Below are positions 48,434-57,769 of a DNA stretch of 64,000 nt, in pieces. Made by a program: the position numbers and the translations under genes. Each line of letters starts with the position of its first letter. Within the stretch, counting starts at the first letter, position 1. The notes beneath the pieces are model-generated. The model worked only from the letters and a program-made list of their open reading frames with translations. It searched no databases and was not told the origin of the DNA. Source of the stretch: Demequina soli (GTDB taxonomy: Bacteria; Actinomycetota; Actinomycetes; Actinomycetales; Demequinaceae); assembly GCF_000971195.1 (NCBI RefSeq), contig NZ_BBLZ01000001.1, positions 536,386 through 600,385 on the forward strand, in the 5' to 3' direction.

Positions 48434-50774
48434 CGGTCCGCCCCTCGAGCCAGGCCAGGAAGTCCTCCGCGGCGATCACGGGCTTGCCGTACTCGACCGC
48501 CTTGCGCGCCTTGCCCGACTGCGTGCCGCGCTCCGCGACGACCAGCACGTCCGTGCGGGTCTTGGTCACCGACGGCACCGGGACCAGCCCCGCCCCGGCC
48601 GCGAGCGCCATCATCGCCTCGCGCTCGATCACGCCGCCGGACGCCGGGGTCACCGTGCCGGTGAAGCACACCCGCGCGCCCGCCCCGAGCACCGACGCCG
48701 CGTCGGCCCCGCCCTCGACCTCCAGGTCGGCGGGCAGGATGTCCACCCCGAAGTGCCGCTCGGCCGCACGGATGCGGCCCAGCACCTCCGCGTCCTTGTC
48801 GAGCACGCGCCCCCATGCGCGGCCGAGCATCTCGGCGAGCACGCCCGCCGGGTCGTCCTCGGCGGACAGGTTGCCTCCGACGGTGAAGCCGGGGCCGCCG
48901 GACGATGCGCCCGTCACCCGCTCCTGCAGGTAGCCGCGCCCGCGCGGCCACACGGCGAACCGGGTGCCCGCCTCGCGTGCGTCCCGTCCCGGCCCGCCGA
49001 GCCACCGCTGCCCGGCGTCGCGCAACGCGCGGGCGCGCTCGAGCGCGGTCGGCGCGGCCAGCCCCACCCGCTCCCCCGCGTCGAAGGCGTGGGCGGGCAG
49101 CTCGATCCCCAGCGCCATCGGCTCGACCACGCCGTTGCGCTTGAGCTCGAAGTCGATCCACCCGAGCGTGCGGTCGATGCCGACGCCGACGGGCACCCGG
49201 TCGGCCAGCAGGGGCGACAGGCACGCCCACGCCTCCGCGAGCACAGGTGCGAGCTGCACGTCGCGCGTGCTCAACCCGAAATCTGCCTGCGCGCCGTAGA
49301 GGTCGCTCGTCGGGTTGACCACGGTGGTCGCCTCGTCACCGTCCTCGGTGACGACGGCGATCTCCACGGGCCGGGGGCGGTAGCGGTCCCCCACCTGGCC
49401 CACGGTCAGGGCGGCGAGGTAGACCAGGCCGGCCCGCGCATCGTCTCCCCGGCCCGTGCGGGCAGCGTCCAGGTAGCGGCGGACGCGGCCGTCCGTCTTG
49501 AGGTCGCGCGGCAGGACGTCGCGGCGCAGCACCAGGCCCTCGAGCGACGTGCACCTGCTCAGCGCGACGTAGAGCTGACCGTTGGCGAACGTGCCGCCGG
49601 TGAGGTCCACCACCACGCGGTCGAGGGTCTGGCCCTGGGCCTTGTGGATGGTGATGGCCCACGCGAGCTTCATGGGCAGCTGCGTGAACGATCCGACGAC
49701 CTCCCGGTGGAGGCTGCCGCCCGCCACCGTCGGCCGGGCGATCTCCCAGGTGTACGGGCGCACGGCGACCTGGCCGCCGCCGCGCAGCTGCACGGTCACC
49801 ATGGGGCCGTCCTGGTCCCGTCCCAGCAGCAGCACGCGCCCGAGCGTGCCGTTGACCCACCGGTCGGCAGGGTCGTTGCTCAGGAGCATCACCTGCGCGC
49901 CCACCGCGAGGTCGAGACTCCGCTCGGCGGGCAGCTCGAAGCCGTCGGTGTCCCCCGAGAGGCGGGCCTCGTAGGAGAGGACGGGGCTGGGCAGGCGCTC
50001 GAGCTCGTGGCGGTTGCGCGCCCGGACGATGCGGTTGGTGGTCGCGAGCGTGAGCCAGAACTCGTCGTGGGGAGGCTCGAAGCCGGGGTGGGTGCGCGCG
50101 TTGAGGGCGGCCCGCGCGCGTTCGAGCAGGGCGCCCTCGCGCACGGCGTTGAGGATGTCGACCAGCTCCATGTCCCCCACCTGGCGGAACACGGTCGCGA
50201 GCTCGACGACGGGGAACGCGTCGCGATCGAAGCGGCGCCCGGAGAAGAAGTAGGGGGTGCCGTAGTGTTCGTCGAAGAAGTCGACCTCGTCGTCGCGCAC
50301 CACGGGAGGGAGCTGGTGGAGGTCGCCCACGAGGACCAGCTGGACGCCGCCGAACGGCTCGCCCGGGCGCGGGCCGAAGCGCTCGAGCGCGGCGACGAGC
50401 GCGTCGAACAGGTCGGCGCGCACCATCGACACCTCGTCGACGATGAGGATGTCGAGGCCCGCGAGGGTGTTCGCGAAGCGCGCCGGGTAGTAGCCGGGGC
50501 CGGTCACCATCGCGTCGTTGACGCCCATGGGGAAGGAGAACAGGCGGTGGATGGTGTAGCCGTCGACATTGAGCGCGGCGATGCCGGTGGGGGCGACCGT
50601 GACCGCGACGCGCTCGGTGGTGGCGAGGAAGTGCCTGATCAGCGTCGACTTTCCCGTGCCCGCGCGGCCCGTGAGGAACAGGTTGCCACCGTCGTGGAGG
50701 ATCTCGAGGGCGCGCTCGAAGTCCTCGGTGATGTCGATGCGGTCCGGGGCGGACCGCGCTCCAAGGTCCCTCAT
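48420..50774 (-). CDS. Pif1/RecD-like helicase with C-terminal BRCT domain
   Basis: The 784-residue protein has a superfamily 1 helicase domain: Walker A GRAGTGKSTLIRHF at about 34-47, LDILIVDEVSMVRADLFD, LVGDLHQLPPVV, TVFRQ and the C-terminal AITIHKAQGQTLDRV and YVALSRCTSLEGL. After a middle part (about 480-690) that keeps an exonuclease-like GIDRTLGWIDFELKRNG trace but lacks clear DEDD acids, a BRCT domain follows (VCFTGTVTPASGGVIER, to the end). Helicase-BRCT fusions are known in actinobacteria; the role is probably DNA repair or replication restart. Confidence 0.87.
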   Translation of the reverse strand: MRDLGARSAPDRIDITEDFERALEILHDGGNLFLTGRAGTGKSTLIRHFLATTERVAVTVAPTGIAALNVDGYTIHRLFSFPMGVNDAMVTGPGYYPARFANTLAGLDILIVDEVSMVRADLFDALVAALERFGPRPGEPFGGVQLVLVGDLHQLPPVVRDDEVDFFDEHYGTPYFFSGRRFDRDAFPVVELATVFRQVGDMELVDILNAVREGALLERARAALNARTHPGFEPPHDEFWLTLATTNRIVRARNRHELERLPSPVLSYEARLSGDTDGFELPAERSLDLAVGAQVMLLSNDPADRWVNGTLGRVLLLGRDQDGPMVTVQLRGGGQVAVRPYTWEIARPTVAGGSLHREVVGSFTQLPMKLAWAITIHKAQGQTLDRVVVDLTGGTFANGQLYVALSRCTSLEGLVLRRDVLPRDLKTDGRVRRYLDAARTGRGDDARAGLVYLAALTVGQVGDRYRPRPVEIAVVTEDGDEATTVVNPTSDLYGAQADFGLSTRDVQLAPVLAEAWACLSPLLADRVPVGVGIDRTLGWIDFELKRNGVVEPMALGIELPAHAFDAGERVGLAAPTALERARALRDAGQRWLGGPGRDAREAGTRFAVWPRGRGYLQERVTGASSGGPGFTVGGNLSAEDDPAGVLAEMLGRAWGRVLDKDAEVLGRIRAAERHFGVDILPADLEVEGGADAASVLGAGARVCFTGTVTPASGGVIEREAMMALAAGAGLVPVPSVTKTRTDVLVVAERGTQSGKARKAVEYGKPVIAAEDFLAWLEGRTATAP

Positions 50775-50825
50775 GGGGGCTCACCCTAGCCGCGGGTGCC
50801 CATACGCTGGACGCGGAGCCACGCG

Positions 50826-51614
50826 TCAGCCGAGCGTGACCGGCGCCCGCACGTCGTCCTCGGGCAGCGCATCGGCCGTCGCCGTGACCTCCATCGCGAC
50901 CAGCTCGACCGGCTCGCCGATGGTGGTGAGGAACGCCGTGTCCGCGGCGTCGCGGCCCGTCGCGATGCGCACGAGCGTCGAGCGCGGCGCGAGCGCGGTC
51001 GCGTCGACCACCAGCCACCGCCCGTCCACCAGCGCCTCCGCCACCGCGTGGAAGTCCATGGGCTCGAGGCCGGGCGCGTACACCGCCACCACGCGCGCGG
51101 GCACGTCGAGCGCGCGCAGCAGCGCGACGACGAGGTGCGCGAAGTCGCGGCACACGCCGCGGCGGGACAGCAGGGTCGCGGCGGCGCCGCCGGTCGGGTC
51201 CGTCGAGGAGCCGTCGTAGGTGAGGTGCGTGCCCACCCAGCTCGAGACCGCCGCGAGCAGCTCGACGCCCGACAGCCCCGCGAACTCGTCGGCGGCGACG
51301 GGGGCGAGCGTGTCCGACTCGCAGTAGCGGCTGGGGCGCAGGTACCGGAGCCGGTCGAGCTCGTCGACGGGGAGGTCCGCCGCGCGACCGTCGATGCGGG
51401 CCGCGTACCGCACCTCGACGCGCCCGGCCGTGGCGTCCGCGACGTGGAGCCGCGTGCCGTGCTGGTCCTCGAACTCGGTCACGTCGAGCGGGACGCCGTC
51501 CTGCGTGACGGTGAGGCTCTCCTCGGCGGCGGCGTGGGCCGCGGCGACGGCGAGCACGAGGTGGACCGGGCCGGTCGCGTCGAGGCTGAGGGAGGAGGTC
51601 ACGTCACGGCGCAT
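50826..51614 (-). CDS. Transglutaminase-like cysteine peptidase family protein
   Basis: The 262-residue cytoplasmic protein has an N-terminal beta domain and a transglutaminase core with the triad RRGVCRDFAHL (Cys), MDFHAVAEAL (His) and VVDATALAPR (Asp). Bacterial members act as proteases or amide-forming enzymes; natural substrates are mostly unknown. It stands alone between the helicase and the toxin-antitoxin pair, all on the minus strand. Confidence 0.85.
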   Translation of the reverse strand: MRRDVTSSLSLDATGPVHLVLAVAAAHAAAEESLTVTQDGVPLDVTEFEDQHGTRLHVADATAGRVEVRYAARIDGRAADLPVDELDRLRYLRPSRYCESDTLAPVAADEFAGLSGVELLAAVSSWVGTHLTYDGSSTDPTGGAAATLLSRRGVCRDFAHLVVALLRALDVPARVVAVYAPGLEPMDFHAVAEALVDGRWLVVDATALAPRSTLVRIATGRDAADTAFLTTIGEPVELVAMEVTATADALPEDDVRAPVTLG

Positions 51615-51641
51615 GGACGCATCGTCGCAGACCGAGCGGCG

Positions 51642-52058
51642 TCAGGTGCTCCACGGGTCGATGAGCGACAGCCCGGTGTCCGCGAAGTCCTGGACGTTGC
51701 GCGTGGCGACCGCGCACCCGTGCGCGGCCGCGGTCGCGGCGAGGTAGCCGTCCACCGTCTTCAACGGCCGGCCCGCGGCGCGCGCCCGCACCGCCATGTC
51801 CGCGTATCTGCGCGCGGCGTCCTCGTTGAACGGCAGGATCCTCGAGGGGAACAGGCCCAGCAGGCGGTTGAGCATCTCGGCGAGCCGATCCCTGCGGGCG
51901 CCGTCCGGGAGGGCTCCGATGCCGAACAGCAGCTCCGCAAGCGTGACGCTCGACAGGAACAGGGTGTCCGCCGACTGCGCGTTGAGCCAAGCGATGACGG
52001 AGGGGTCGGGCGTCGGCCGCATCGCCTCGGACACGACGTTGGTGTCCAGGACGATCAC
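51642..52058 (-). CDS. PIN-domain toxin (FitB/VapC type)
   Basis: The 138-residue ribonuclease toxin has the PIN acidic residues in MIVLDTNVVSEAM (Asp5), LAELLFGI (Glu) and VDGYLAATAAAHGCAVATRNVQDF (two Asp). Pattern and length match FitB. Its ATG overlaps the antitoxin stop (ATGA). VapC toxins cleave tRNA or rRNA when the antitoxin is lost. Confidence 0.92.
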   Translation of the reverse strand: MIVLDTNVVSEAMRPTPDPSVIAWLNAQSADTLFLSSVTLAELLFGIGALPDGARRDRLAEMLNRLLGLFPSRILPFNEDAARRYADMAVRARAAGRPLKTVDGYLAATAAAHGCAVATRNVQDFADTGLSLIDPWST

Positions 52059-52309
52059 GGCATCGCCAACGGTTCCGCGGGGGGCCGATCGCCGCCATGC
52101 TCGAGCGCGTCCACGTCAGCGTCCGAGAGGTCGAGATCGCGGCCCAGCTCGAGGAGCGCGTCGCCGAGCAGGAGCCTTCGGGGCGGGACGAGCGCCGCCG
52201 CAAGGATCGCCCTCACCTCGGCCTCGGCGCTTCGCCCATGCTCGGCGGCCCTGGCTCGGAGGGCGCGATGCACCTCGTCGGGCACTCCTCGAACCGTCAA
52301 CACCGCCAC
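52055..52309 (-). CDS. Antitoxin (FitA/VapB type, ribbon-helix-helix)
   Basis: The 84-residue antitoxin starts with an RHH DNA-binding segment, TVRGVPDEVHRALRARAAEHGRS, typical of FitA, and ends with a C-terminal tail that wraps the toxin. GTG at 52309 follows GGAGG. TGCATGCA (52348-52355) and TAAAGT on the minus strand just upstream could be the autorepressed operator and -10. Confidence 0.9.
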   Translation of the reverse strand: MAVLTVRGVPDEVHRALRARAAEHGRSAEAEVRAILAAALVPPRRLLLGDALLELGRDLDLSDADVDALEHGGDRPPAEPLAMP

Positions 52310-52403
52310 CGTGCACCTCCCGCGTCAATGACAGCACTTTACCGAAGTGCATGCAAACGGTCGAGGGGTTCATGACGATGGATCGAGATCCGACATGAAG
52401 AAA

Positions 52404-52427
52404 GGGGCCCGCCTGACGGCGGGCCCC
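52404..52427 (-). terminator. Terminator after tRNA-Ala
   Basis: GGGGCCCGCC and GGCGGGCCCC form a perfect 10-bp stem with a 4-nt loop, followed on the minus strand by TTTCTTC. It closes the tRNA-Ala transcript. Confidence 0.85.
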
Positions 52428-52434
52428 TTCTCTC

Positions 52435-52510
<76 letters not shown>

Positions 52511-52570
52511 TTGATGCCTGAATAGGTTAGCACCTTCGGGCGGGCCGCAAGTACACGCCTCGCGCCTCGT

Positions 52571-54031
52571 TCAGCCGCGCGGGTCCTCGACGTACGCGAC
52601 GCGCACCACGCGCGCGGGAGCGCCGAGCGCCTCGACCGCGAGCATGCGCCCGGTGAAGCCGCCCGCGACCTCCGTGGACACGTAGCGGCCGTCGATCGCG
52701 CCCAGGGGGACGAACGCGTCGTCGCGGACGATGCCCGGCTCGAGCACGTCCGGACCCCCGCGGCCGTAGAGCTCGCGGCTCGGGGTCGAGCGGACGGCGA
52801 GCAGGTCGCCGTCGCGCGCGGGCAGCGTGGAGAGCGCCTGGTCGAACGGCCCGCTGACGGCACGCCCGCGCACCTCTCCCCCGACGCGCTCGACGCCGAC
52901 CCAGCCGCGCGCGTCCATGCGGACGCTCAGGCACGCGTCCCCGCCGGCCACCTCGGCCGTCGCGGTGAACCCGATCGCGGGGACGCGCGCGCACAGCGGC
53001 GCGACCTGCTCTGCGTCGGCAGGCACGCGCATGGCGGACAGCGCGAGCCCGTCGGCCCCGGGCGTCGCGATCTCCGACGGCGCCACCCCGGGCGCGACCC
53101 ACCGCGGGTCGAGCGCGGACCCGGCGAACGCATCGTCCCAGGACCGGTCGCGGTCGGGGACCTCGAAGCGGTCCTCGACCACGACGGGCCAGCCGTCGAC
53201 CCAGTCGACGCCGGCGATGAAGGTCTCGCGGCCGTTGACGTGGAAGCCCGGGAACGCCCCGGCCTGGCGGATGCCCAGGTAGACCATGGCCCAGGTGCCG
53301 TCGGCGAGCTCGACCATGTCGGGATGCCCGGTGGCCTGGACGGGGTGCGGGAGGCTGCGGTGGCTGAGGATCGGGTTCGCGGGGTGCGACTCGAACGGGC
53401 CGCGCGGGTCGCGCGAGCGCGCGATGGAGACGCCGTGGCCCAGGTGGGTGCCGCCCTCCGCGACCAGCAGGTACCACCAGCCGTCACGCTCGAACAGGTG
53501 CGGCCCCTCGGTCTCCTGCATCGCGGTGCCGCGCCAGAGCTCGACCCGCTCGGTGAGGCGCTCGCCCGTGAGCGGGTCCACCTCCGCCTGGTAAATCGCC
53601 GACGGGCCGTGCCCGCGCCACGTCAGCAGGCACGTGCCGTCCTCGAGCCACGCGAGGTCGGGGTCGATGCCGGGGGTGTCGGGGACGTACACCGGCGCGG
53701 ACCACGGCCCGGCCGGGTCCGACGCGTGCACGATGAGCTGGCCGCGGCCGATGTCGCGGATGCTCGTGGTGACCATCCAGAACAGCCCGTCGTGGTGGCG
53801 CAGCGTGGGCGCGAAGATGCCCATGCTCGCGCCGCCGATGCCGGTGGGAGCGTTGATCACCGCGGCGTCCTCGAGCGCGTGGCCCACGAGCTCCCACTCG
53901 ACCAGGTCGGCCGAGCGGTGGATCGGCACCCCGGGCACGTACTCGAACGTCGAGCTCGCGAGATAGAAGGCGTCACCCACGCGGCAGATCGACGGGTCCG
54001 GGTAGAAGCCGGCGAGAACGGGCATCGTCAT
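52571..54031 (-). CDS. Glycoside hydrolase family 43 (beta-xylosidase/arabinofuranosidase-like)
   Basis: The 486-residue protein has the five-bladed propeller start GFYPDPSICRVGDAFYLASS (catalytic base Asp), then DPDLAWLEDGTCLLTW (Asp) and TEGPHLFERDGWWYLLVAEGG (catalytic acid Glu). From about residue 310 a beta-sandwich GH43_C2/DUF1349-like domain follows. No signal peptide is seen, so it acts inside the cell on imported oligosaccharides. I chose ATG 54031 because GGGAGA lies about 9 nt upstream; ATG 54049 is possible. Divergent from GH92. Confidence 0.9.
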   Translation of the reverse strand: MTMPVLAGFYPDPSICRVGDAFYLASSTFEYVPGVPIHRSADLVEWELVGHALEDAAVINAPTGIGGASMGIFAPTLRHHDGLFWMVTTSIRDIGRGQLIVHASDPAGPWSAPVYVPDTPGIDPDLAWLEDGTCLLTWRGHGPSAIYQAEVDPLTGERLTERVELWRGTAMQETEGPHLFERDGWWYLLVAEGGTHLGHGVSIARSRDPRGPFESHPANPILSHRSLPHPVQATGHPDMVELADGTWAMVYLGIRQAGAFPGFHVNGRETFIAGVDWVDGWPVVVEDRFEVPDRDRSWDDAFAGSALDPRWVAPGVAPSEIATPGADGLALSAMRVPADAEQVAPLCARVPAIGFTATAEVAGGDACLSVRMDARGWVGVERVGGEVRGRAVSGPFDQALSTLPARDGDLLAVRSTPSRELYGRGGPDVLEPGIVRDDAFVPLGAIDGRYVSTEVAGGFTGRMLAVEALGAPARVVRVAYVEDPRG

Positions 54032-54247
54032 TGTTGCGTCTCCCAACATTCACTGAGGACTCCACTGTAGGGCCGCGCCGCATCGCCCCCGGACCGGCAC
54101 CCCCAGCCGACTCACGCAAAAAGTTAAAGAGTTCGTCACAATCGCGCAATAACAACGACATTCGCGCCGCTTACCGTCGCTCCAAGGCCGCACGCCGAGG
54201 TGCGGCCCCCGCTCGACTGAGCCAGGCTTCGGGGAGGAGGTGCCGCC
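54032..54247. promoter_or_regulatory. Shared promoter region of GH43 and GH92 genes
   Basis: No gene fits here. The centre (54115-54165) is much more AT-rich than the surroundings (AAAAAGTTAAAGAGTTCG, CAATAACAACGAC), as expected for divergent promoters. No symmetric LacI-type operator is obvious. Confidence 0.4.
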
Positions 54248-56467
54248 GTGTACGACGACGTCGATCCGTTCATCGGGACCGAGGCCACCTCGCTCCCCGC
54301 CCCCACGGGCCTCGCCGCGACCTGGTGGTGGCCCAAGCCGCAGGTCGGCAACACTCACCCCGGCGCGTGCTACCCGCTCGGCATGGTCTCGGCCTGCGCC
54401 TACTCGGGCGCCTACCCCACCGGCTACGGGCTGTACGAGCTCTCCACCGAGGGCCTGCCGAGCCCCATGCACGACCGCGCGCTCGCGTCCGGCTTCACGC
54501 ACTTCCAGCAGTCGGGCACAGGCGCGATCCGCAAGTACTACAACTACTTCCGCGTCACCCCGATGCTCGAGCCGCTCGACGAGCTCGGCCGGACCTGGGA
54601 CCTGATCGAGGAGCACGCCGAGCCCGGCCTGTACGCGGCGACGCTCGAGAACGGCATCGAGGCCGAGATCGTCGCCGGACCCAAGAGCGTGATCCACCGC
54701 TACCGCTTCCCGCGCCACCGCAACGCGCGCGTGGTGGTCGACATGTCCATCGGCGGCCTCACCATCCCCTACGGAGCGACCGTGCCGCTGCGCGCGAGCC
54801 TCGAGTCGGTGGAGCCCGGCATCGCGCAGGGCGAGATCGTGGTCGAGGGCGTGCCGCTCGCGGTCTACATGGAGTGCGACGCCGCCTCGTGGCGCCAGAT
54901 GCTCTGGTACGACCACCGCCTCATGCCCGCCGGCCAGCGCCTCGACCTCGACTCGATCCGCCCCACCACGCTGCGGACCTTCGGCCTCATGTGGGCCGGC
55001 TCGTCGGAGGAGGGCCAGGAGGTGGAGCTGCGCATCGGCTTCTCGCTGCGCGGCGTCGAGCAGGCCAGGCGCAACCTCCACCGCGACCTGGGCGAGCTCG
55101 GCACGTTCGACTCGCGGCGAGCCGGCACGCGCGAGACCTGGCGCGGGCTGCTCGACGCGATCTCCGTCGAGACGGAGGACGACGCGCGCCGTCAGGTGTT
55201 CGCCACCGCGCTCTACCACTCGCTCATCAAGCCCTGCTTCGCGGCCGACGAGAGCCCGTTCTGGCAGCAGAAGGGCCCGTTCGTCTTCGACGTCTCCACC
55301 ATGTGGGACATCTACCGCACGCAGCTGCCGCTGCTCACGGCGCTCCTGCCCCACCGCGCGGTCGAGCTCGCCAACGCGCTGCTGTCCATCTGCGAGCAGG
55401 AGGGCAACCTCCCCATCGGCTACCGCATGGCCCGCGGCTCCGACCGCTTCTCCCGCCAGGGCAGCGCCCTCGCGCACACCCTCCTCGCGGACCTCGCGCA
55501 GCTGGGCATCCCCGGCATCGACTGGGACTGGGCGCTGGTGCACATGCAGACCGACCTGCGCCGCACCTACGGCGAGGAGTTCCTGCTCCAGGGCCGCGCC
55601 GAGCCGCTCAGCCACACCCTCGACATCGCCTTCGGGTACTGGTGCACCGCGCAGGTCGCCTCCCTGCTGGGGGACGATGCGCTGGTCGCCGAGAACGCCC
55701 CCCTCGCCGATCGCTGGCGCAACGCCTTCGACCCGGCCACCGGCCTGCTGCACGCCTCGACGTACTACGAGGGCACGCGCTACAACTACTCGTTCCGGAT
55801 CCTGCACGACATGGCGGCCCGCATCGACCTGGCCGGCGGCGACGCCGCGTTCGTGGGGATGCTGGACCGGTTCTTCGGCTTCGGCGCCGACCCGGTGACG
55901 CAGCCGGGCGAGCGTCCCGGCGTCGACGAGATGGCCGCCGGCTACGCGCTGGGCCGCTTCGAGGGCCTCAACAACGAGCCCGACATGGAGTCCCCCTGGG
56001 CCTACCACTACGCGGGACGGCCGGACCGGACCGCCGAGGTGGTCCACGGCATCGTCCACCAGATGTTCGGGCCCGGCCGCGGCGGGCTGCCCGGCAACGA
56101 CGACTCGGGCGGCCTGTCCTCCTGGTACGTGTGGGCCTGCCTGGGGCTCTTCCCGGTCGCCGGGCAGAACCTGTTCCTCCTGCATCCGCCGGCGTTCTCC
56201 ACCGCCCGGTTGCGCGTCGCGCGCGGTGACCTCACCATCGTCGCAGAGGGTTTCGTCGAGCCGACCCCCGGCGGACCCGTGCAGCACGTCCAGTCGGTGA
56301 CCTTCGATGGAGAGCCCGTCACCGGCTCGTGGATCTCCGGATCCGACCTGCATCGTGGCGGAGAGCTCCGCTTCGTGCTCGGCGACAGTCCGAGCGACTG
56401 GGGGCGCACGCATCGTCCCCCCTCCGTTCCCCGGCCGTGGGCCACACCCGCGAAGGAGGCATCATGA
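54248..56467 (+). CDS. Glycoside hydrolase family 92 (alpha-mannosidase)
   Basis: GH92 enzymes are Ca-dependent exo-alpha-mannosidases. The 739-residue product starts VDPFIGTE, the typical N-terminus, keeps MWDIYRTQLPLL, ENAPLADRWRNAFDP and NNEPDMESPWAYHYAG, and has the hallmark GLPGNDDSGGLSSWYVWA near residue 630. There is no signal peptide, so it should be cytoplasmic. GTG at 54248 follows GGGGAGGAGG. Its stop overlaps the start of a glycosyltransferase (ATGA), an odd coupling of a hydrolase with a transferase. Confidence 0.93.
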   Translation: MYDDVDPFIGTEATSLPAPTGLAATWWWPKPQVGNTHPGACYPLGMVSACAYSGAYPTGYGLYELSTEGLPSPMHDRALASGFTHFQQSGTGAIRKYYNYFRVTPMLEPLDELGRTWDLIEEHAEPGLYAATLENGIEAEIVAGPKSVIHRYRFPRHRNARVVVDMSIGGLTIPYGATVPLRASLESVEPGIAQGEIVVEGVPLAVYMECDAASWRQMLWYDHRLMPAGQRLDLDSIRPTTLRTFGLMWAGSSEEGQEVELRIGFSLRGVEQARRNLHRDLGELGTFDSRRAGTRETWRGLLDAISVETEDDARRQVFATALYHSLIKPCFAADESPFWQQKGPFVFDVSTMWDIYRTQLPLLTALLPHRAVELANALLSICEQEGNLPIGYRMARGSDRFSRQGSALAHTLLADLAQLGIPGIDWDWALVHMQTDLRRTYGEEFLLQGRAEPLSHTLDIAFGYWCTAQVASLLGDDALVAENAPLADRWRNAFDPATGLLHASTYYEGTRYNYSFRILHDMAARIDLAGGDAAFVGMLDRFFGFGADPVTQPGERPGVDEMAAGYALGRFEGLNNEPDMESPWAYHYAGRPDRTAEVVHGIVHQMFGPGRGGLPGNDDSGGLSSWYVWACLGLFPVAGQNLFLLHPPAFSTARLRVARGDLTIVAEGFVEPTPGGPVQHVQSVTFDGEPVTGSWISGSDLHRGGELRFVLGDSPSDWGRTHRPPSVPRPWATPAKEAS

Positions 56468-57768
56468 TCCAGCCAACCTCGAAGCGTCTCGTCATCGTCG
56501 TGCGCGCGGATCCGGTGATCTGCGGGCATTCGGGCGAGGCCCGCAACCTCGCGGAGGTCGCGCTCACGCGCGGCTTCGACGACGTGAGGATCGTGACCTG
56601 GCCGCTCGACCGTCTCGAGGAGACGGGGCTGCCGCTCAAGCCGCTCGACACGGTGCTGCCCTACTCCCCCGGGATCACGGTGGAGCGGCCCGCGCCGGTC
56701 GGCGGGTACAAGATCCCCGACGGGCGCTACCTGGCCGGCATGGTCGGGCGCCTGGTCGAGCTGTTCACCGACGGCGTGCCGACCGTCGCGATGTCGCTGT
56801 ACCTGCACCCGCACACCACCGCGGTGGCCGATGCGCTGCGCATCGCCCGCTCCACGGGCCTGCCGGTGAACGTGGTCACCATCGCGGAGGCGGTCGGGTC
56901 GGACATCACGGACGTGGTGCGCTCGGCCGTGGACCACGGCGAGTTCGGGGCCGCGGCGGCGGTGCTGTCGACGTACCTCAGCCAGGACGTGTGCGTCGCG
57001 GTGTCGCAGTACACCAAGGACGTGATCGTGGCCTCGGCGGCGGAGCTGGACGCGATGTACGGCACCGCGTTCGCGGCGCAGTGCGAGGAGCGCGTGCGGA
57101 TCTCCTACCCGGCGATCGACACGTCCGCGTACCTGTCCCTGGACGAGGCCGAGACCGAGGCGGTGCTGGAGGCGCGCGGCCTCGCGCGCGGCGAGTACGT
57201 CCTCTACCTGTCGCGGCTGCAGAAGGCCAAGGGCGTCGACGACCTCATCCGCGGCTTCGCGGCCTCCGAGGCGTGCGCGCACCAGACGCTGGTGATCGCG
57301 GGCCGCGGTCCGGACCTGCCGTACTTCCGGCAGGTGGCGCGTCGCACGGCCGCGAGGAACCGCATCGTGTTCCTCGAGGACGTGGGCGACGAGGAGAAGC
57401 CGCACCTCATGGCGGCGTGCAGCGCCTACGTGCTGCCCTCCAAGCCGGCACCGGAGTTCACGGAGACGTTCGGGATCGCCCTGGTGGAGAAGATGCTCGC
57501 CGGCGGCGGACCCGTGATCACGTGCGCGACCGGCGGCATCCTCGAGGCCGTGGGCGACACCGCCGTGGTGGTGCCGTCCGGCGACCCCTCGGCGCTGACG
57601 GTGGCGCTCAACGTGTGCGTCGCGGGCCTCGACGAGGCCGACCACGAGTGGTGGCAGGCGCGCGCCCGCGAGCACGCGATGCAGTTCGACCGCGTCAACG
57701 TGTTCGACCGGCTGTTCGCGCTGGTCGACGAGGTGGCGGGCGTGCCGGCGGCTGCGCGCATCGCGTAG
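56464..57768 (+). CDS. Glycosyltransferase, GT4 family
   Basis: The 434-residue GT-B protein has a C-terminal GT4 domain: YVLYLSRLQKAKGVDDLIRG, LVIAGRGPDLPYFRQV and PEFTETFGIALVEKMLAGG (donor-binding Glu pair). The N-terminal half starts KRLVIVVRADPVICGHSGEA. No signal or membrane segment is present. AAGGAGG precedes the ATG and the start overlaps the GH92 stop. Donor sugar and acceptor are unknown; a mannosyltransferase would fit the neighbour only by inference. Confidence 0.87.
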   Translation: MIQPTSKRLVIVVRADPVICGHSGEARNLAEVALTRGFDDVRIVTWPLDRLEETGLPLKPLDTVLPYSPGITVERPAPVGGYKIPDGRYLAGMVGRLVELFTDGVPTVAMSLYLHPHTTAVADALRIARSTGLPVNVVTIAEAVGSDITDVVRSAVDHGEFGAAAAVLSTYLSQDVCVAVSQYTKDVIVASAAELDAMYGTAFAAQCEERVRISYPAIDTSAYLSLDEAETEAVLEARGLARGEYVLYLSRLQKAKGVDDLIRGFAASEACAHQTLVIAGRGPDLPYFRQVARRTAARNRIVFLEDVGDEEKPHLMAACSAYVLPSKPAPEFTETFGIALVEKMLAGGGPVITCATGGILEAVGDTAVVVPSGDPSALTVALNVCVAGLDEADHEWWQARAREHAMQFDRVNVFDRLFALVDEVAGVPAAARIA

Positions 57769-57769
57769 G

